Positions 19,612-28,335 of a stretch of DNA of 64,000 bases are shown here, one piece after another. Numbering within the stretch: position 1 is the stretch's first letter; the number at the start of each line of letters is the position of its first letter. Source of the DNA: Curvibacter delicatus NBRC 14919 (GTDB lineage: Bacteria > Pseudomonadota > Gammaproteobacteria > Burkholderiales > Burkholderiaceae_C); NCBI RefSeq assembly GCF_001592265.1, contig NZ_BCWP01000016.1, positions 19,194 to 83,193 of the forward strand, read 5' to 3'. The notes under the pieces are model-generated. The model saw only the letters and a list, made by a program, of their open reading frames with translations. It was not told the origin of the DNA and did not search any database. A program made the position numbers and the translations under genes.

Positions 19612-20309
19612 CACGGTGCCTCGGCTGCAAACAGACTGGCGCCCTGGCCCCAGCGGTCGTCGAACACCAGCCCGGCCAGCGCCTCGCGCTGCGCCCACTG
19701 GTCCTGGCTCAGCATCGGTTCGCTGTAATAACCCTGCACCGGCCCCAGGCACAGCAGCGCAATCGGCGCGGCCCCGGGCGGCAGGCCCAGCAGCTGCGCC
19801 ACCGCGGACGGATCGAACAGCGAGACCCAGCCCATGCCCAGCCCTTCGGCGCGCGCGGCCAGCCACAGGTTCTGGATGGCGCAGGCGGCCGAGGCCAAGT
19901 CCATCTGCGGCAGCGTGCGGCGGCCGAACACATGGCGCTCGCGCCCGTCGGCCAACGCCACGGTGAACAGCTCGGCCGCTTCCAGCACACCCTCCACCTT
20001 GAGCTTCATGAACGCGTCTTCCCGCTCGCCCAAGGCTCGCGCGGTCTGCACCCGCTCCTGCTCCACCAGCGCGTGCAGCTGCTGGCGCAAGACAGGCCGC
20101 GTGATGCGGATGAAGCGCCACGGCTGCATGAAACCGACGCTGGGCGCGTGGTGCGCCGCCTGCAGCAGGCGCTGCAGCACCTCGGGCGCCACGCTGCCAC
20201 CGGCGAAGTGGCGCATGTCGCGCCGCTCGAAGATGGCCCGGTACACCGCCGCCGCATCAGCCGCGCTGAACGGTTCGGCCGGTACCAGGGTGGCGGGGTC
20301 GCGCGTCAT
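19611..20309 (-). CDS. bluB: 5,6-dimethylbenzimidazole synthase
   Basis: 232 residues of the nitroreductase-like fold. BluB uses oxygen to cannibalise reduced FMN, producing the lower ligand of vitamin B12. The pattern RRDMRHFAGGSV, HHAPSVGFMQPWRFI, SAACAIQNLWLAARAEGLGMGWVS (core of the FMN-binding half) and QREALAGLVFDDRWG is typical of BluB rather than of general nitroreductases. Its presence argues for oxygen-dependent benzimidazole supply. I use the ATG at 20309; cobO ends 7 bases before it. Confidence 0.92.
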   Translation of the reverse strand: MTRDPATLVPAEPFSAADAAAVYRAIFERRDMRHFAGGSVAPEVLQRLLQAAHHAPSVGFMQPWRFIRITRPVLRQQLHALVEQERVQTARALGEREDAFMKLKVEGVLEAAELFTVALADGRERHVFGRRTLPQMDLASAACAIQNLWLAARAEGLGMGWVSLFDPSAVAQLLGLPPGAAPIALLCLGPVQGYYSEPMLSQDQWAQREALAGLVFDDRWGQGASLFAAEAP

Positions 20310-20316
20310 GTCCGGG

Positions 20317-20886
20317 CTAGTCTTCAATGCCGCGTTGTGCCGGGATGCCGGCCTTGAACGCGTGTTTGATGAGTGTCATTTCGGTCACGGTGTCGGCCAG
20401 CTCGATGATCTCGGGCGGGCAGCGGCGGCCGGTCAGCACCACGTGCACGTCCTTCGGCCGCGCGCGCAGCGTCGCCAGCACGTCATCGAGCGGAAGCCAG
20501 CCGTAGATCAGCGGGTAGGTGATCTCGTCGAGCGTGACCATGAAATACTCGCCGCCCAGGATACTGGCCTTGGCGCGTTCCCAGCCGTCGCGTGCCAGTT
20601 GCGCCGAGTGCTCCAGGTCCTGGCTCTTCCAGCTGAAGCCGTCGCCCAGCCCTTCGATCGGGATGCCGAGCTGCTCGAACATGCGGTGTTCGCCGAAGCG
20701 TGCCGTCGGCACCTTCATGAACTGGTAGATCTTGACTTTCTTGCCGCGGCCGTGCGCGCGCAGCGCCAGGCCGAAGGCGGCCGTGCTCTTGCCCTTGCCG
20801 TCGCCGGTATTGACGATGACGAGGCCACGGCGTTCGCCTTCAGGTTTGTCGTAGCGCTTTTCGGTCGGGGGAGCTTCGATTTCCAT
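20317..20886 (-). CDS. cobO: Cob(I)yrinic acid a,c-diamide adenosyltransferase
   Basis: 189 residues of the CobA/CobO/BtuR family. It transfers the adenosyl group from ATP to the Co(I) corrinoid. The N-terminal P-loop [19 protein letters not shown] is the family's inverted ATP-binding site, followed by [27 protein letters not shown] and [20 protein letters not shown] use the ATG at 20886 because an in-frame upstream start adds a segment unlike the family. It acts on both imported and pathway corrinoids. Confidence 0.95.
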   Translation of the reverse strand: MEIEAPPTEKRYDKPEGERRGLVIVNTGDGKGKSTAAFGLALRAHGRGKKVKIYQFMKVPTARFGEHRMFEQLGIPIEGLGDGFSWKSQDLEHSAQLARDGWERAKASILGGEYFMVTLDEITYPLIYGWLPLDDVLATLRARPKDVHVVLTGRRCPPEIIELADTVTEMTLIKHAFKAGIPAQRGIED

Positions 20887-20897
20887 GGTCTGTCCGG

Positions 20898-21668
20898 TTA
20901 TGAGAGTTTGGGCAGCGAGAGCCATTGCCCCGCTACCTGTTGGATGTGGATGCGGTTGTCGAACACCTGCTCCAGTGCGCGGTGGGTGGCCGCATCAGCG
21001 CAGGCGCCGTGGTGCGCCACGCGGCCGGCGGCCATGATGACCAGCTCGTCGGCCTGCAGCGCCAGCGACAGCTCGTGCAGCACGCTGACCACGGTCTTGC
21101 CGTTTTTGACGAGTTCACGCACCAGCAGCAGCCAGTCCACCTGGTGCGGCGGGTCGAGGTTGGCCAGTGGCTCGTCCATCAGCAGCACTTCGGCCTGCAC
21201 CGCCAGCGCACGTGCCAGCAGCACGCGCTGGCGCTCGCCGCCGGAGAGATGGCTCAGGGGGCGTTCGCGCCAGTCCCAGGCCTGGGTGGCGCGCAGCGCC
21301 TGTTCCACCGCGGCATGGTCGGCCACGCTGGGTGGTGCCAGCCAGGGCTGGTGCGGCAGGCGGCCCAGCAAGGCGACGTCGTAGGCGGTCAGGTCGTCGG
21401 CGCTGCTTTCGTTCTGGCCCAGCCAGGCCAGGTGCCGTGCCTTTTTGCGCGCGTTGAAATGCCCGTCGGGGCAACCCAGCAAAGCCACCTCGCCGGTGTG
21501 CGGCAACAGGCCGGCCAGTGCCTTGAGCAGCGTGGACTTGCCGGCGCCATTGGGGCCGACGATGCTGGTCCAGCGCCCCACGGGCAAATCCAGGTCGATG
21601 CCGTGCAGGACCTCGACGTTGCCCAGGCTGGCCCGGATGGCTTGCGCGCAAATGGCACTTTGGTTCAT
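20898..21668 (-). CDS. btuD: Cobalamin ABC transporter ATP-binding protein
   Basis: 256 residues with Walker [15 protein letters not shown] (about 37-50), the signature [15 protein letters not shown], Walker [13 protein letters not shown] and the switch His in [10 protein letters not shown]. It energises the permease encoded immediately upstream; the genes overlap in an ATGA junction. The FepC/BtuD family fits B12 or siderophore import; the operon points to corrinoids. Confidence 0.92.
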   Translation of the reverse strand: MNQSAICAQAIRASLGNVEVLHGIDLDLPVGRWTSIVGPNGAGKSTLLKALAGLLPHTGEVALLGCPDGHFNARKKARHLAWLGQNESSADDLTAYDVALLGRLPHQPWLAPPSVADHAAVEQALRATQAWDWRERPLSHLSGGERQRVLLARALAVQAEVLLMDEPLANLDPPHQVDWLLLVRELVKNGKTVVSVLHELSLALQADELVIMAAGRVAHHGACADAATHRALEQVFDNRIHIQQVAGQWLSLPKLS

Positions 21669-22684
21669 AACATCCGACCCCGCTGGTTTTGCCGGTGCAT
21701 CAGCCACAGCAGGTAGCCGCCGCCCAGCACCGCGGTCAGCACACCCACCGGCAATTCAGCCGGCGCAATCAGCCCCCTTGCCAGCAGGTCGGCCGCCATC
21801 AGCAGCACGCCGCCCATCAGGCTGGCCAGGAAGGTGAGACGGCCGTGCGTGGTCTTGACCAGCGAGCGCACCAGGTGCGGCGCGGCCAGGCCGACGAAGG
21901 CGATCAGCCCGGTCTGCGCCACCGCCGTGCCGGTGGCCAGCGCCAGCAGCGCGATCAGCGCGGCGCGCAGCGGTGCCAGCTTCAGGCCCAGGCTGGCGGC
22001 GGTGGCTTCGCCCAAGGTCAGGCCGTCGAGCACGCGGCTCAAACTCCAGGCCAGCACCATGCACAGGCCCCAGACGACGGCCATCAGCACGCAGGCGCTC
22101 CAGCCCACATAACCGGTGCTGCCAAGCAGAAAGGCCTGCATGGCCTGCAGCACCTCGGGCACCAGCAACATGGTGAGCGAGCTCAGGGCGCCGAGCACCA
22201 CACCGACGATGACGCCGGCCAGCAGCAGGCGCAAAGTGTGCTGCACGCCACGCGCCAGCACCAGCGTGAGCAGCACCGCGCCCACGGCGCCGACGAAGGC
22301 GGCACCGGTCAGCCCCAGGCGCACCAGCCAGTGCGTGGCCAGCGGCGAGACACCGAACAGGGCCAAAGCGATGGCCACACCGAGCGAAGCGCCGGAGGCG
22401 CTGCCCAACAGATACGGGTCGGCCAGCGGATTGCGGAACAGGCCCTGCGCCACCGCGCCGGCCAGGCCCAGCAGCGCACCGGCCAGCCAGGCGCCCAGCG
22501 TGCGCGGCAGGCGGATGTCCCACACGATCTGCCAGGCCACCGGGTCGTGCAGCGCCTGGGTCACGTTCTCGAAACCGGTGCTGCCGACACCGGCGCCCAG
22601 CAGCACACCGGCAACGGCCAGCAAGGCCAGCACCACGCCCCACAAGGTGGCGCGGCGCTGCTGCACGGTCACGGCGGCGTTCAT
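21665..22684 (-). CDS. btuC: Cobalamin ABC transporter permease
   Basis: 339 residues, FecCD/BtuC family, with about ten membrane helices. Typical stretches are DIRLPRTLGAWLAGALLGLAG (first cytoplasmic side), NPLADPYLLGSASGASLGV and the coupling segment GLAAPHLVRSLV. It forms the inner membrane channel for B12 with btuD and btuF. Overlaps both neighbours by four bases. Confidence 0.92.
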   Translation of the reverse strand: MNAAVTVQQRRATLWGVVLALLAVAGVLLGAGVGSTGFENVTQALHDPVAWQIVWDIRLPRTLGAWLAGALLGLAGAVAQGLFRNPLADPYLLGSASGASLGVAIALALFGVSPLATHWLVRLGLTGAAFVGAVGAVLLTLVLARGVQHTLRLLLAGVIVGVVLGALSSLTMLLVPEVLQAMQAFLLGSTGYVGWSACVLMAVVWGLCMVLAWSLSRVLDGLTLGEATAASLGLKLAPLRAALIALLALATGTAVAQTGLIAFVGLAAPHLVRSLVKTTHGRLTFLASLMGGVLLMAADLLARGLIAPAELPVGVLTAVLGGGYLLWLMHRQNQRGRML

Positions 22685-23538
22685 CGTGCGCCCCCCTTGT
22701 CGGCCAGGCACTGGGCCATCAGACGCGCACCTTCAGCCATGCGCGGGCCGGGGCGGATCAGCACGTCGGCCTGCTCGGCCGGGAAAATGCAGATGCGCTG
22801 CTCGCGCACGGCGCGGATGCCGGCCCAACCCGGGCGCTGCGGCAGGCCGGGCACGTTGCGCTGGCTGATCATGATCACATCCGGGTTGGCACGCACCACG
22901 TACTCGGGGTTGAGTTTGGGGAACGGCCCCAGACTGGTGGGCACAACGTTCTTCACGCCCAGGCGTGTCAGCGTCTCGCCGATGAAGGACGACTCGCCAG
23001 CCGCATAGGGGCCGCGGTTGACTTCGAAATAGATGCGCAGGTTCTTCGCCTGCGCCGGCAGCGACTGCGCCGCCGCCGACACGCCGGCATCGATGTGGCG
23101 CCAGACACGCTGCGCGTCGTTGACCGCCAGCAGAACGCCCACCCGCTCCAGCACACGTTGCACGTCGGCATGGCTCTTGGTCTCCAGCGCGGCCACCTTG
23201 AGGCCCAGCGCTTCGAGCCGCTCGCTGGCGCGCGACGAGACCGACATCAGCACCAGGTCGGGCTTGAGCGCGACGATGGCCTCGATGTTGGGGTCCAGCC
23301 CGCCGCCAACCTGCGGCAAGGCACGCACGCTGGCCGGGTAATTGGAATAACGGTCCACCCCGACCAGGCGCTGGCACTGGCCAAGCTCGCACACGGTTTC
23401 GGTCAGCGAAGGTAACAGGCTGACGATGCGCTGCGGCGGCTTGGGCAGCGTGACCTGTGTGCCGCGGTCGTCGGTGATCTGCAAGGCCAGGGCCGGCCAG
23501 CAGAGCCACACCAGCACCCAAAGCAGAAGATGTTTCAT
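22681..23538 (-). CDS. btuF: Periplasmic cobalamin-binding protein
   Basis: 285 residues. A Sec signal peptide (LLLWVLVWLCWPALALQ) precedes a class III binding-protein fold: RIVSLLPSLTETVCELG, LVGVDRYSNYPASV, IEAIVALKPDLVL and a long interdomain helix. This is the substrate-binding subunit for btuCD. The ligand is inferred from the operon and riboswitch; haem or siderophore would be alternatives if it stood alone. Confidence 0.88.
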   Translation of the reverse strand: MKHLLLWVLVWLCWPALALQITDDRGTQVTLPKPPQRIVSLLPSLTETVCELGQCQRLVGVDRYSNYPASVRALPQVGGGLDPNIEAIVALKPDLVLMSVSSRASERLEALGLKVAALETKSHADVQRVLERVGVLLAVNDAQRVWRHIDAGVSAAAQSLPAQAKNLRIYFEVNRGPYAAGESSFIGETLTRLGVKNVVPTSLGPFPKLNPEYVVRANPDVIMISQRNVPGLPQRPGWAGIRAVREQRICIFPAEQADVLIRPGPRMAEGARLMAQCLADKGGAR

Positions 23539-24140
23539 GCCGTCCCCTTCAAGGTCAGCGGCAGGCCGGCGGCCATCAGCGTGACGCGCGCGCAGGCCTG
23601 CGCCACGTCCTGGTTCAGGCGGCCCAGCGCATCAACAAAGGCCCGCACTTCGCGCCCCAGGGGAATCACGCCCAGGCCGATCTCGTTACCCACCAGCACC
23701 AGCGGCCCCGGGGCGCTGCGAATTGCTCCTAAAAGCATAGCTATGGGCGCAGACGCATCGGGGGCTGGAGGTCGATTTGACTCAAAATTTTCATCCACCG
23801 GAAGCTCAAACGGCATCAGCCAGTTGGTCAACCATAGCGTCAGGCAGTCCACCACCAGCAAGTTGTCGGGGTGGCTGTGCTCGGCAATGGCCTCTGCCAG
23901 TAAGCGCGGCTCTTCCAGCGTCTGCAGGCCGGGCACGCGCTCGGCACGTTCGCGCTGGTGGCGGGCGATGCGCTGGTGCATCTCCTCGTCCCAGGCCTGA
24001 CCGGTGGCGATCAGCGTGGCCTTGTGTTGTGGCGATGCGGCCAGCCACGTCTTCGCCAGCCATTCGGCGCGACGCGACTTGCCGCTCTTCTGGCCGCCTA
24101 GGATCAGCTCGCTACGGGCAATGGACAGTGCGTCAACCAT
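23535..24140 (-). CDS. cobU: Adenosylcobinamide kinase / guanylyltransferase with an in-frame repeat insertion
   Basis: 201 residues. It phosphorylates adenosylcobinamide and then transfers GMP. The P-loop ILGGQKSGKSRRAEWLA is at the N-terminus, followed by TGQAWDEEMHQRIARHQRER (substrate and GTP region), VVDCLTLWLTNWL and LVGNEIGLGVIPLG. Residues about 117-140 (from DENFESN to LGAIRS) come from a short repeat at 23720-23792, so a linker absent from ordinary CobU is encoded by repeat DNA. The frame is preserved and all motifs lie outside it, so activity is likely. Four-base overlaps on both sides. Confidence 0.9.
   Translation of the reverse strand: MVDALSIARSELILGGQKSGKSRRAEWLAKTWLAASPQHKATLIATGQAWDEEMHQRIARHQRERAERVPGLQTLEEPRLLAEAIAEHSHPDNLLVVDCLTLWLTNWLMPFELPVDENFESNRPPAPDASAPIAMLLGAIRSAPGPLVLVGNEIGLGVIPLGREVRAFVDALGRLNQDVAQACARVTLMAAGLPLTLKGTA
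23720..23792 (+). repeat. Short repeat, copy D, inside cobU
   Basis: Plus-strand GAATTGCTCC, TAAAAGCATAGCT, GGGGGCTGGAGG and CGATTTGACTCAAAATTTT. It fits the longer form of the repeat family seen at 9042, 18645 and 19356, including the flanking ATTTTGAGTCAAAT arm. The local AT content is well above the surrounding cob genes. On the minus strand it is read as about 24 codons of CobU. Confidence 0.7.
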
Positions 24141-24951
24141 GGGTCTGGCTCCATTGCTTGATGATGTGGTGCAGTTGTTCGACGCCGTCGGTCAGCGCGG
24201 CCGGGCCGGGTTGCAGGATGTCGGCCGACTTGATCTCGAACAGCTGGCCATGCTTCACTGCGTTGACGTCCTGCCAACCAGCGCGCGCCGCCACCTTCTC
24301 GGCGCGGAACTTCTTGCCGCACCAGGAACCGATGATGATGTCCGGGTTGCGGCGCACGATCTCGGCGGGGTCGGCAATGATGCGCTGCTTGCCCATGGCC
24401 TGCGTCGCCAGTTCGGGAAAGATGTCGTCGCCACCGGCAATGCCCATCAGTTCCGACACCCAGCGGATGGCGCTGATGTGCGGTTCGTCCCATTCCTCGA
24501 AGTAGATGCGCGGGCGGCGCGGCAACTGGGCCGCCGCCTGCCGGATCGCATCCAGCTTCGCCTGCATGTCGTGGATCAGTGCCAGCCCACGCTCGGCCGC
24601 CCCCACCATGGCCGCCACCTGGTACAGCATGGAAAAGATCTCGGCCACGCTGCGCTGGTTGAACACCGTGATGGGGATGCCACGGCGGATCAGTTCGGCG
24701 GCGATGTCGGCCTGCAGATCGGAAAAGCCGAACACGCAGTCCGGCTGCAGTGCCACGATGGACTCGATGCGGGCGTTGAGGAAGGCACTGACCTTGGGTT
24801 TTTCCTCGCGTGCCCGGCGCGGCCGCACGGTGTAACCCGAAATGCCGACGATGCGGCGCTCCTCGCCCAGCAGGTAAAGCCATTCCGTCGTCTCCTCGGT
24901 CAGGCAGACGATGCGTTGCGGGCCGAGCGTGCTGACGGCCATCAGACTCAT
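24133..24951 (-). CDS. Signal-less cobalamin-binding-protein-like gene
   Basis: 272 residues with the same class III binding-protein fold as BtuF (RIVCLTEETTEWLYLLGEE, IVGISGYTVRP, IESIVALQPDCVFGF, then DPAEIVRRNPDIIIGSWCG), but the N-terminus MSLMAVSTLGPQ has no signal peptide or lipobox. An alternative ATG three codons in would not create one. It overlaps cobB and cobU, so it is made with the cytoplasmic enzymes. A cytoplasmic corrinoid-binding or delivery role is an inference; the protein may also be exported by another route or interact with BtuC from outside. Confidence 0.8.
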   Translation of the reverse strand: MSLMAVSTLGPQRIVCLTEETTEWLYLLGEERRIVGISGYTVRPRRAREEKPKVSAFLNARIESIVALQPDCVFGFSDLQADIAAELIRRGIPITVFNQRSVAEIFSMLYQVAAMVGAAERGLALIHDMQAKLDAIRQAAAQLPRRPRIYFEEWDEPHISAIRWVSELMGIAGGDDIFPELATQAMGKQRIIADPAEIVRRNPDIIIGSWCGKKFRAEKVAARAGWQDVNAVKHGQLFEIKSADILQPGPAALTDGVEQLHHIIKQWSQTHG

Positions 24952-26312
24952 GCACTCAGCTCCTGCGGCACGCGCTGCAAACCCTGGCTGAACAGGCGCG
25001 CCACCAGGGCCGGGCTCGACGGGAACCAGGCGTGGAAGTAGCTCGCGCCCACCGAGCTCTGCACATAAACCGCCTCGCCATCCTGCGCCGTGGCATTGCC
25101 TTCGGGCCGCGAGGTGCGGACCAGCGGCAGCAGCGGCGTGTCGCTGGTGGAGTAATGAAAGGTGTGGCCACGCAGTTGCTCACCATCGATCAGCAGTTGC
25201 TGCGACCCCAGGCCAGCCAGCCGTTTCTGCATGGTCACCTTGCCCGGCAGCAGGCCCCACATGATGTGACGCTGGCCGTCCTTGTCCACCAGTTCATCAA
25301 AGAGCACCATCATGCCGCCGCACTCGGCCCACACCGGCTTGCCCTGCGCCACGTGGGCACGAAGGCTGTCGCGCAGCGCGTAGTTGGCACTCAGGCGCTC
25401 GGCGTGCAGCTCGGGGTAACCGCCGGGCAGCCAGACCGCATCGCAGGCCGGCAAGGCGCGGTCCGCCAGCGGCGAGAAATACGTCACCAGGGCACCGAGC
25501 GCCTGCAGGCACTCGATGTTGGCGGCATAGATGAAGCAGAAGGCCTTATCCATCGCCACCGCCACCGTCTTGCCCAGCAACGGCTGGCTGCGCGACACGG
25601 CATCCGCCGCGGGGAAGTTCACGATCCAGCGCTGCAGCTCGGCCGTGCCCATGCGGCCCAGCGGGGTGTCGACCAGCGCATCGGCGGCGGCATCGAGCCG
25701 CTCCATCGCATCGCTCAACTCGGTGGCCGCTACCAGGCCCAGGTGACGCTCAGGCAGCGTCAACGCCGGGTTGCGCATCAGCGCGCCAAGCCACTGGTCT
25801 GGCTCGCGCAAGCTGCCCTGCAGCATGTCGGCATGGCGTTCGCTGGCCACGCGGTTGGCCAGCACGCCGGCCAGGCGCAGACCTTCGCGGTAATGCTGCA
25901 GGCCATAGGCCAGCGCGCCGAAGGTGCCGGCCATGGACGAGGCATCGACCACCGCCAAGATGGGCAGGCCAAAGCGCTGCGCCAGATCGGCCGCGCTGGG
26001 TTCCCCGTCAAACAGGCCCATCACCCCCTCGACGATGATCAGGTCGGCCTCCTGCGCCGCCGCATGCAGGCGGGCACGACAGTCGGCCTCGCCGGTCATC
26101 CACAGATCGAGCTGGTGCACCGGTGCGCCGCTGGCCAGGGTGTGCCAGAACGGGTCGAGAAAATCCGGCCCGCACTTGAACACGCGCACGCGCCGCCCCT
26201 GGCGCGCATGCAGGCGTGCCAGCGCCGCGGTCACCGTGGTCTTGCCCTGGCCGGAGGCCGGGGCCGCAACGAGGATGGCGGGGCAGGCAATGGAAGATGC
26301 GGGCTGGTTCAT
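24948..26312 (-). CDS. cobB: Cobyrinic acid a,c-diamide synthase
   Basis: 454 residues. It amidates side chains a and c of (hydrogeno)cobyrinic acid using glutamine and ATP. The P-loop VAAPASGQGKTTVTAALARL is near the N-terminus, then FKCGPDFLDPFWH and EGVMGLFDGEPS. The C-terminal amidotransferase has the Cys in VWAECGGMMVLFDE (about residue 330) and the His in FHAWFPSS. CobB and CbiA are homologues that act on different oxidation routes; length and context do not decide between them. I use the ATG at 26312, 40 bases after the btuB stop. Confidence 0.93.
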   Translation of the reverse strand: MNQPASSIACPAILVAAPASGQGKTTVTAALARLHARQGRRVRVFKCGPDFLDPFWHTLASGAPVHQLDLWMTGEADCRARLHAAAQEADLIIVEGVMGLFDGEPSAADLAQRFGLPILAVVDASSMAGTFGALAYGLQHYREGLRLAGVLANRVASERHADMLQGSLREPDQWLGALMRNPALTLPERHLGLVAATELSDAMERLDAAADALVDTPLGRMGTAELQRWIVNFPAADAVSRSQPLLGKTVAVAMDKAFCFIYAANIECLQALGALVTYFSPLADRALPACDAVWLPGGYPELHAERLSANYALRDSLRAHVAQGKPVWAECGGMMVLFDELVDKDGQRHIMWGLLPGKVTMQKRLAGLGSQQLLIDGEQLRGHTFHYSTSDTPLLPLVRTSRPEGNATAQDGEAVYVQSSVGASYFHAWFPSSPALVARLFSQGLQRVPQELSA

Positions 26313-26352
26313 GGTGCGGTGTATGGTAGTCGCAGGCAGGTTCACGGGATGG

Positions 26353-28248
26353 CTAGCGCAGCGGCGCCCATTTCAGGGCGACGTACAGGCTGCGCCCGCT
26401 CGTGGCGTAGCCGCTGGCGAGCTGGTAGGGGGTGTCGGTCAGGTTGTCGATGCGGGCCAGCACCGTCCAGTCCTTCTCGATCCGGGTACTGGCGAAAAGG
26501 CTGGCCAAGGCATAACCGGGCAGCAGAATCGTGTTGTTGGCCGGATCGTCGTAGCGATCGCCCGACAACTGCAGATTGCCGCCGACCATCCAGCGGCCCC
26601 AGCGGGTATCAGCGGCCAGATTGGCGTGCTGGAAAGCCCGGCGCCCCAGCGGCTTGCCGGTGATGCTGTCACGCGGGTTCTGCACGTCGAGCGAGGCTTG
26701 CAGATTAACGTCGGCCACGCGCTGCCTGAGCGACACGGTCATGCCGGCGTATTCGGCCTGTGCCGTGCTGACGTAGCAGCCGGTGCCGTTGGCACAGCCG
26801 GTCGCCGAGTTGGAGTACGTGATCAGGTTGCTGACCAGGTTGCGATAGAACACCCAGTCGAACTGGCTCGTGCCCTGTGCGAAACGCAAACCCACTTCCT
26901 GGTTGGTGCTGCTTTCCGGCTGCAGCCCGGCCAGGCCGTAGATGCTGAAGCGCTGGTACAGGGTCGGCGCCCGGAACGCCGTGCCGACCGACGCGGTGGC
27001 ACGCCATTGCGACGTCAGTGCATAGGCGTAGGCGGCGCTGCCGGTGTCCTTGCCGCCGAATTCGCTGTCCTGGTCGTGGCGCGCATTCAGTTGCAGCGAA
27101 TGCTGCTGCTGGCGCCAGCCATAACCCAGCGCCAAGGCGTCCTGCGAGCGGTCGCGCACGATGGCGGTGCGGGGGTTGACCGTCAGGCCGTTCTCCAGAT
27201 AATCGGCCCGGCGCTCCAGTACGGCCGTCAGTTGATGGGCACCGACGCGCCACTCGTTCTGCCAGAGATAACCATTGAGCCGCGTCATCGTCAGGTAGGT
27301 CGACGCCAGGCCCGTCGGCCGGGTCTCGTACTGGTCGCGCGATTCGGTCAGGCTGACCAGCGTGCTGTAGCGGTCGCTCCATCTGGCGCGCCAGTTCAGG
27401 CCCTTGGTTTGCAGCAAATGCAAGGCATGGTCGTCGTACGTGGATCTGGGTGCCGTGTTGGCGCTGTCGTACTGCGCATCCGTGTTGCTCGACAGCACGC
27501 TGGCCTCGAGACGGTGCGCATCGTTGAGCTGCCAGCCCATCCGGCCGCTGACCGATTCGCTGGTGTAGCCGTCGTCGTCCTGGTTGTAGGGCTTGGTGGG
27601 CGGCGCCGGCAGCAGACGTACGTTGAAGCCGCTGCTGGCCTCGCGCGCCAGGCTGAAGGCGTAATCGACCTGGCCCTGGGTCCCGCTGAAGCCGGCCTCC
27701 CATTTGCGCGTACCGTAGGTGCCCAGGCCAACGCCGGCAAAAGGCGTGAACGGCCCCTGCCCTTTGCGCGTGAAGATCTGGACCACGCCGCCCAAGGCAT
27801 CGGAGCCGTAGACCGCGCTGGCCGGGCCGCGCACGATCTCGATCCGGTCGATCTGCGGCAACGGGATCGCCTCCCAGCTGGCGCCGCCGGTGGACTGGGA
27901 ATCGACGCGCACGCCATCGACGAAAACGGCGGTGAAACGCGTCTCCGCGCCGCGCAGATAGAGGCTGGTGGAACCGCCCGGGCCGCCGTTGCGCGCCATC
28001 TCGACGCCGGGCACGCGCACCAGCACGTCGCCGATGCCGGTGGCGCCGCTGCGTTCGATCTGGTCGCGGTCAATGACCGTGACATCGGCCACCAGATCGG
28101 CCAGCGGTTGCTCGGTGCGGGTGGCTGTCACCATGGTTTCCGCCAGCGTGCTGCTGCGGGTCTGTGAATGGGAAATGAGCGAAGAAAATGCGGCGGATGC
28201 AGCCAACGCCAGCCAGGCGAGCCGCTTCGCGATGAGAACAGTTGTCAT
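26353..28248 (-). CDS. btuB: TonB-dependent vitamin B12 receptor
   Basis: 631 residues. A signal peptide (MTTVLIAKRLAWLALAASAA) is followed by the TonB box ETMVTATR, a plug domain (DVTVIDRDQIERSG to GVVQIFTRKG, about 45-160) and a 22-strand type barrel ending in an aromatic-free LKWAPLR instead of a terminal Phe. It imports corrinoids across the outer membrane. It is the first gene after the cobalamin riboswitch. I use the ATG at 28248 because the reading frame further upstream runs through the riboswitch. No good ribosome site is visible just before it. Confidence 0.9.
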   Translation of the reverse strand: MTTVLIAKRLAWLALAASAAFSSLISHSQTRSSTLAETMVTATRTEQPLADLVADVTVIDRDQIERSGATGIGDVLVRVPGVEMARNGGPGGSTSLYLRGAETRFTAVFVDGVRVDSQSTGGASWEAIPLPQIDRIEIVRGPASAVYGSDALGGVVQIFTRKGQGPFTPFAGVGLGTYGTRKWEAGFSGTQGQVDYAFSLAREASSGFNVRLLPAPPTKPYNQDDDGYTSESVSGRMGWQLNDAHRLEASVLSSNTDAQYDSANTAPRSTYDDHALHLLQTKGLNWRARWSDRYSTLVSLTESRDQYETRPTGLASTYLTMTRLNGYLWQNEWRVGAHQLTAVLERRADYLENGLTVNPRTAIVRDRSQDALALGYGWRQQQHSLQLNARHDQDSEFGGKDTGSAAYAYALTSQWRATASVGTAFRAPTLYQRFSIYGLAGLQPESSTNQEVGLRFAQGTSQFDWVFYRNLVSNLITYSNSATGCANGTGCYVSTAQAEYAGMTVSLRQRVADVNLQASLDVQNPRDSITGKPLGRRAFQHANLAADTRWGRWMVGGNLQLSGDRYDDPANNTILLPGYALASLFASTRIEKDWTVLARIDNLTDTPYQLASGYATSGRSLYVALKWAPLR

Positions 28249-28266
28249 GAGAACAGAAGAACATGG

Positions 28267-28296
28267 ATGCCCTCCCCGGCTTCCCCGCCAGGGCAT
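28267..28296 (-). promoter_or_regulatory. Hairpin between riboswitch and btuB (possible expression platform)
   Basis: Arms ATGCCCT and AGGGCAT pair perfectly around a G-rich loop that contains GGGGAAG and GGGGAGGG on the transcript strand. It lies between the riboswitch aptamer and the btuB start. It could expose or hide purine-rich sequence, but there is no U-run, so a terminator is unlikely. Confidence 0.4.
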
Positions 28297-28335
28297 GGAC
28301 GTCACGGCTATGCGCCAAGCGCACAACCACCGTAT

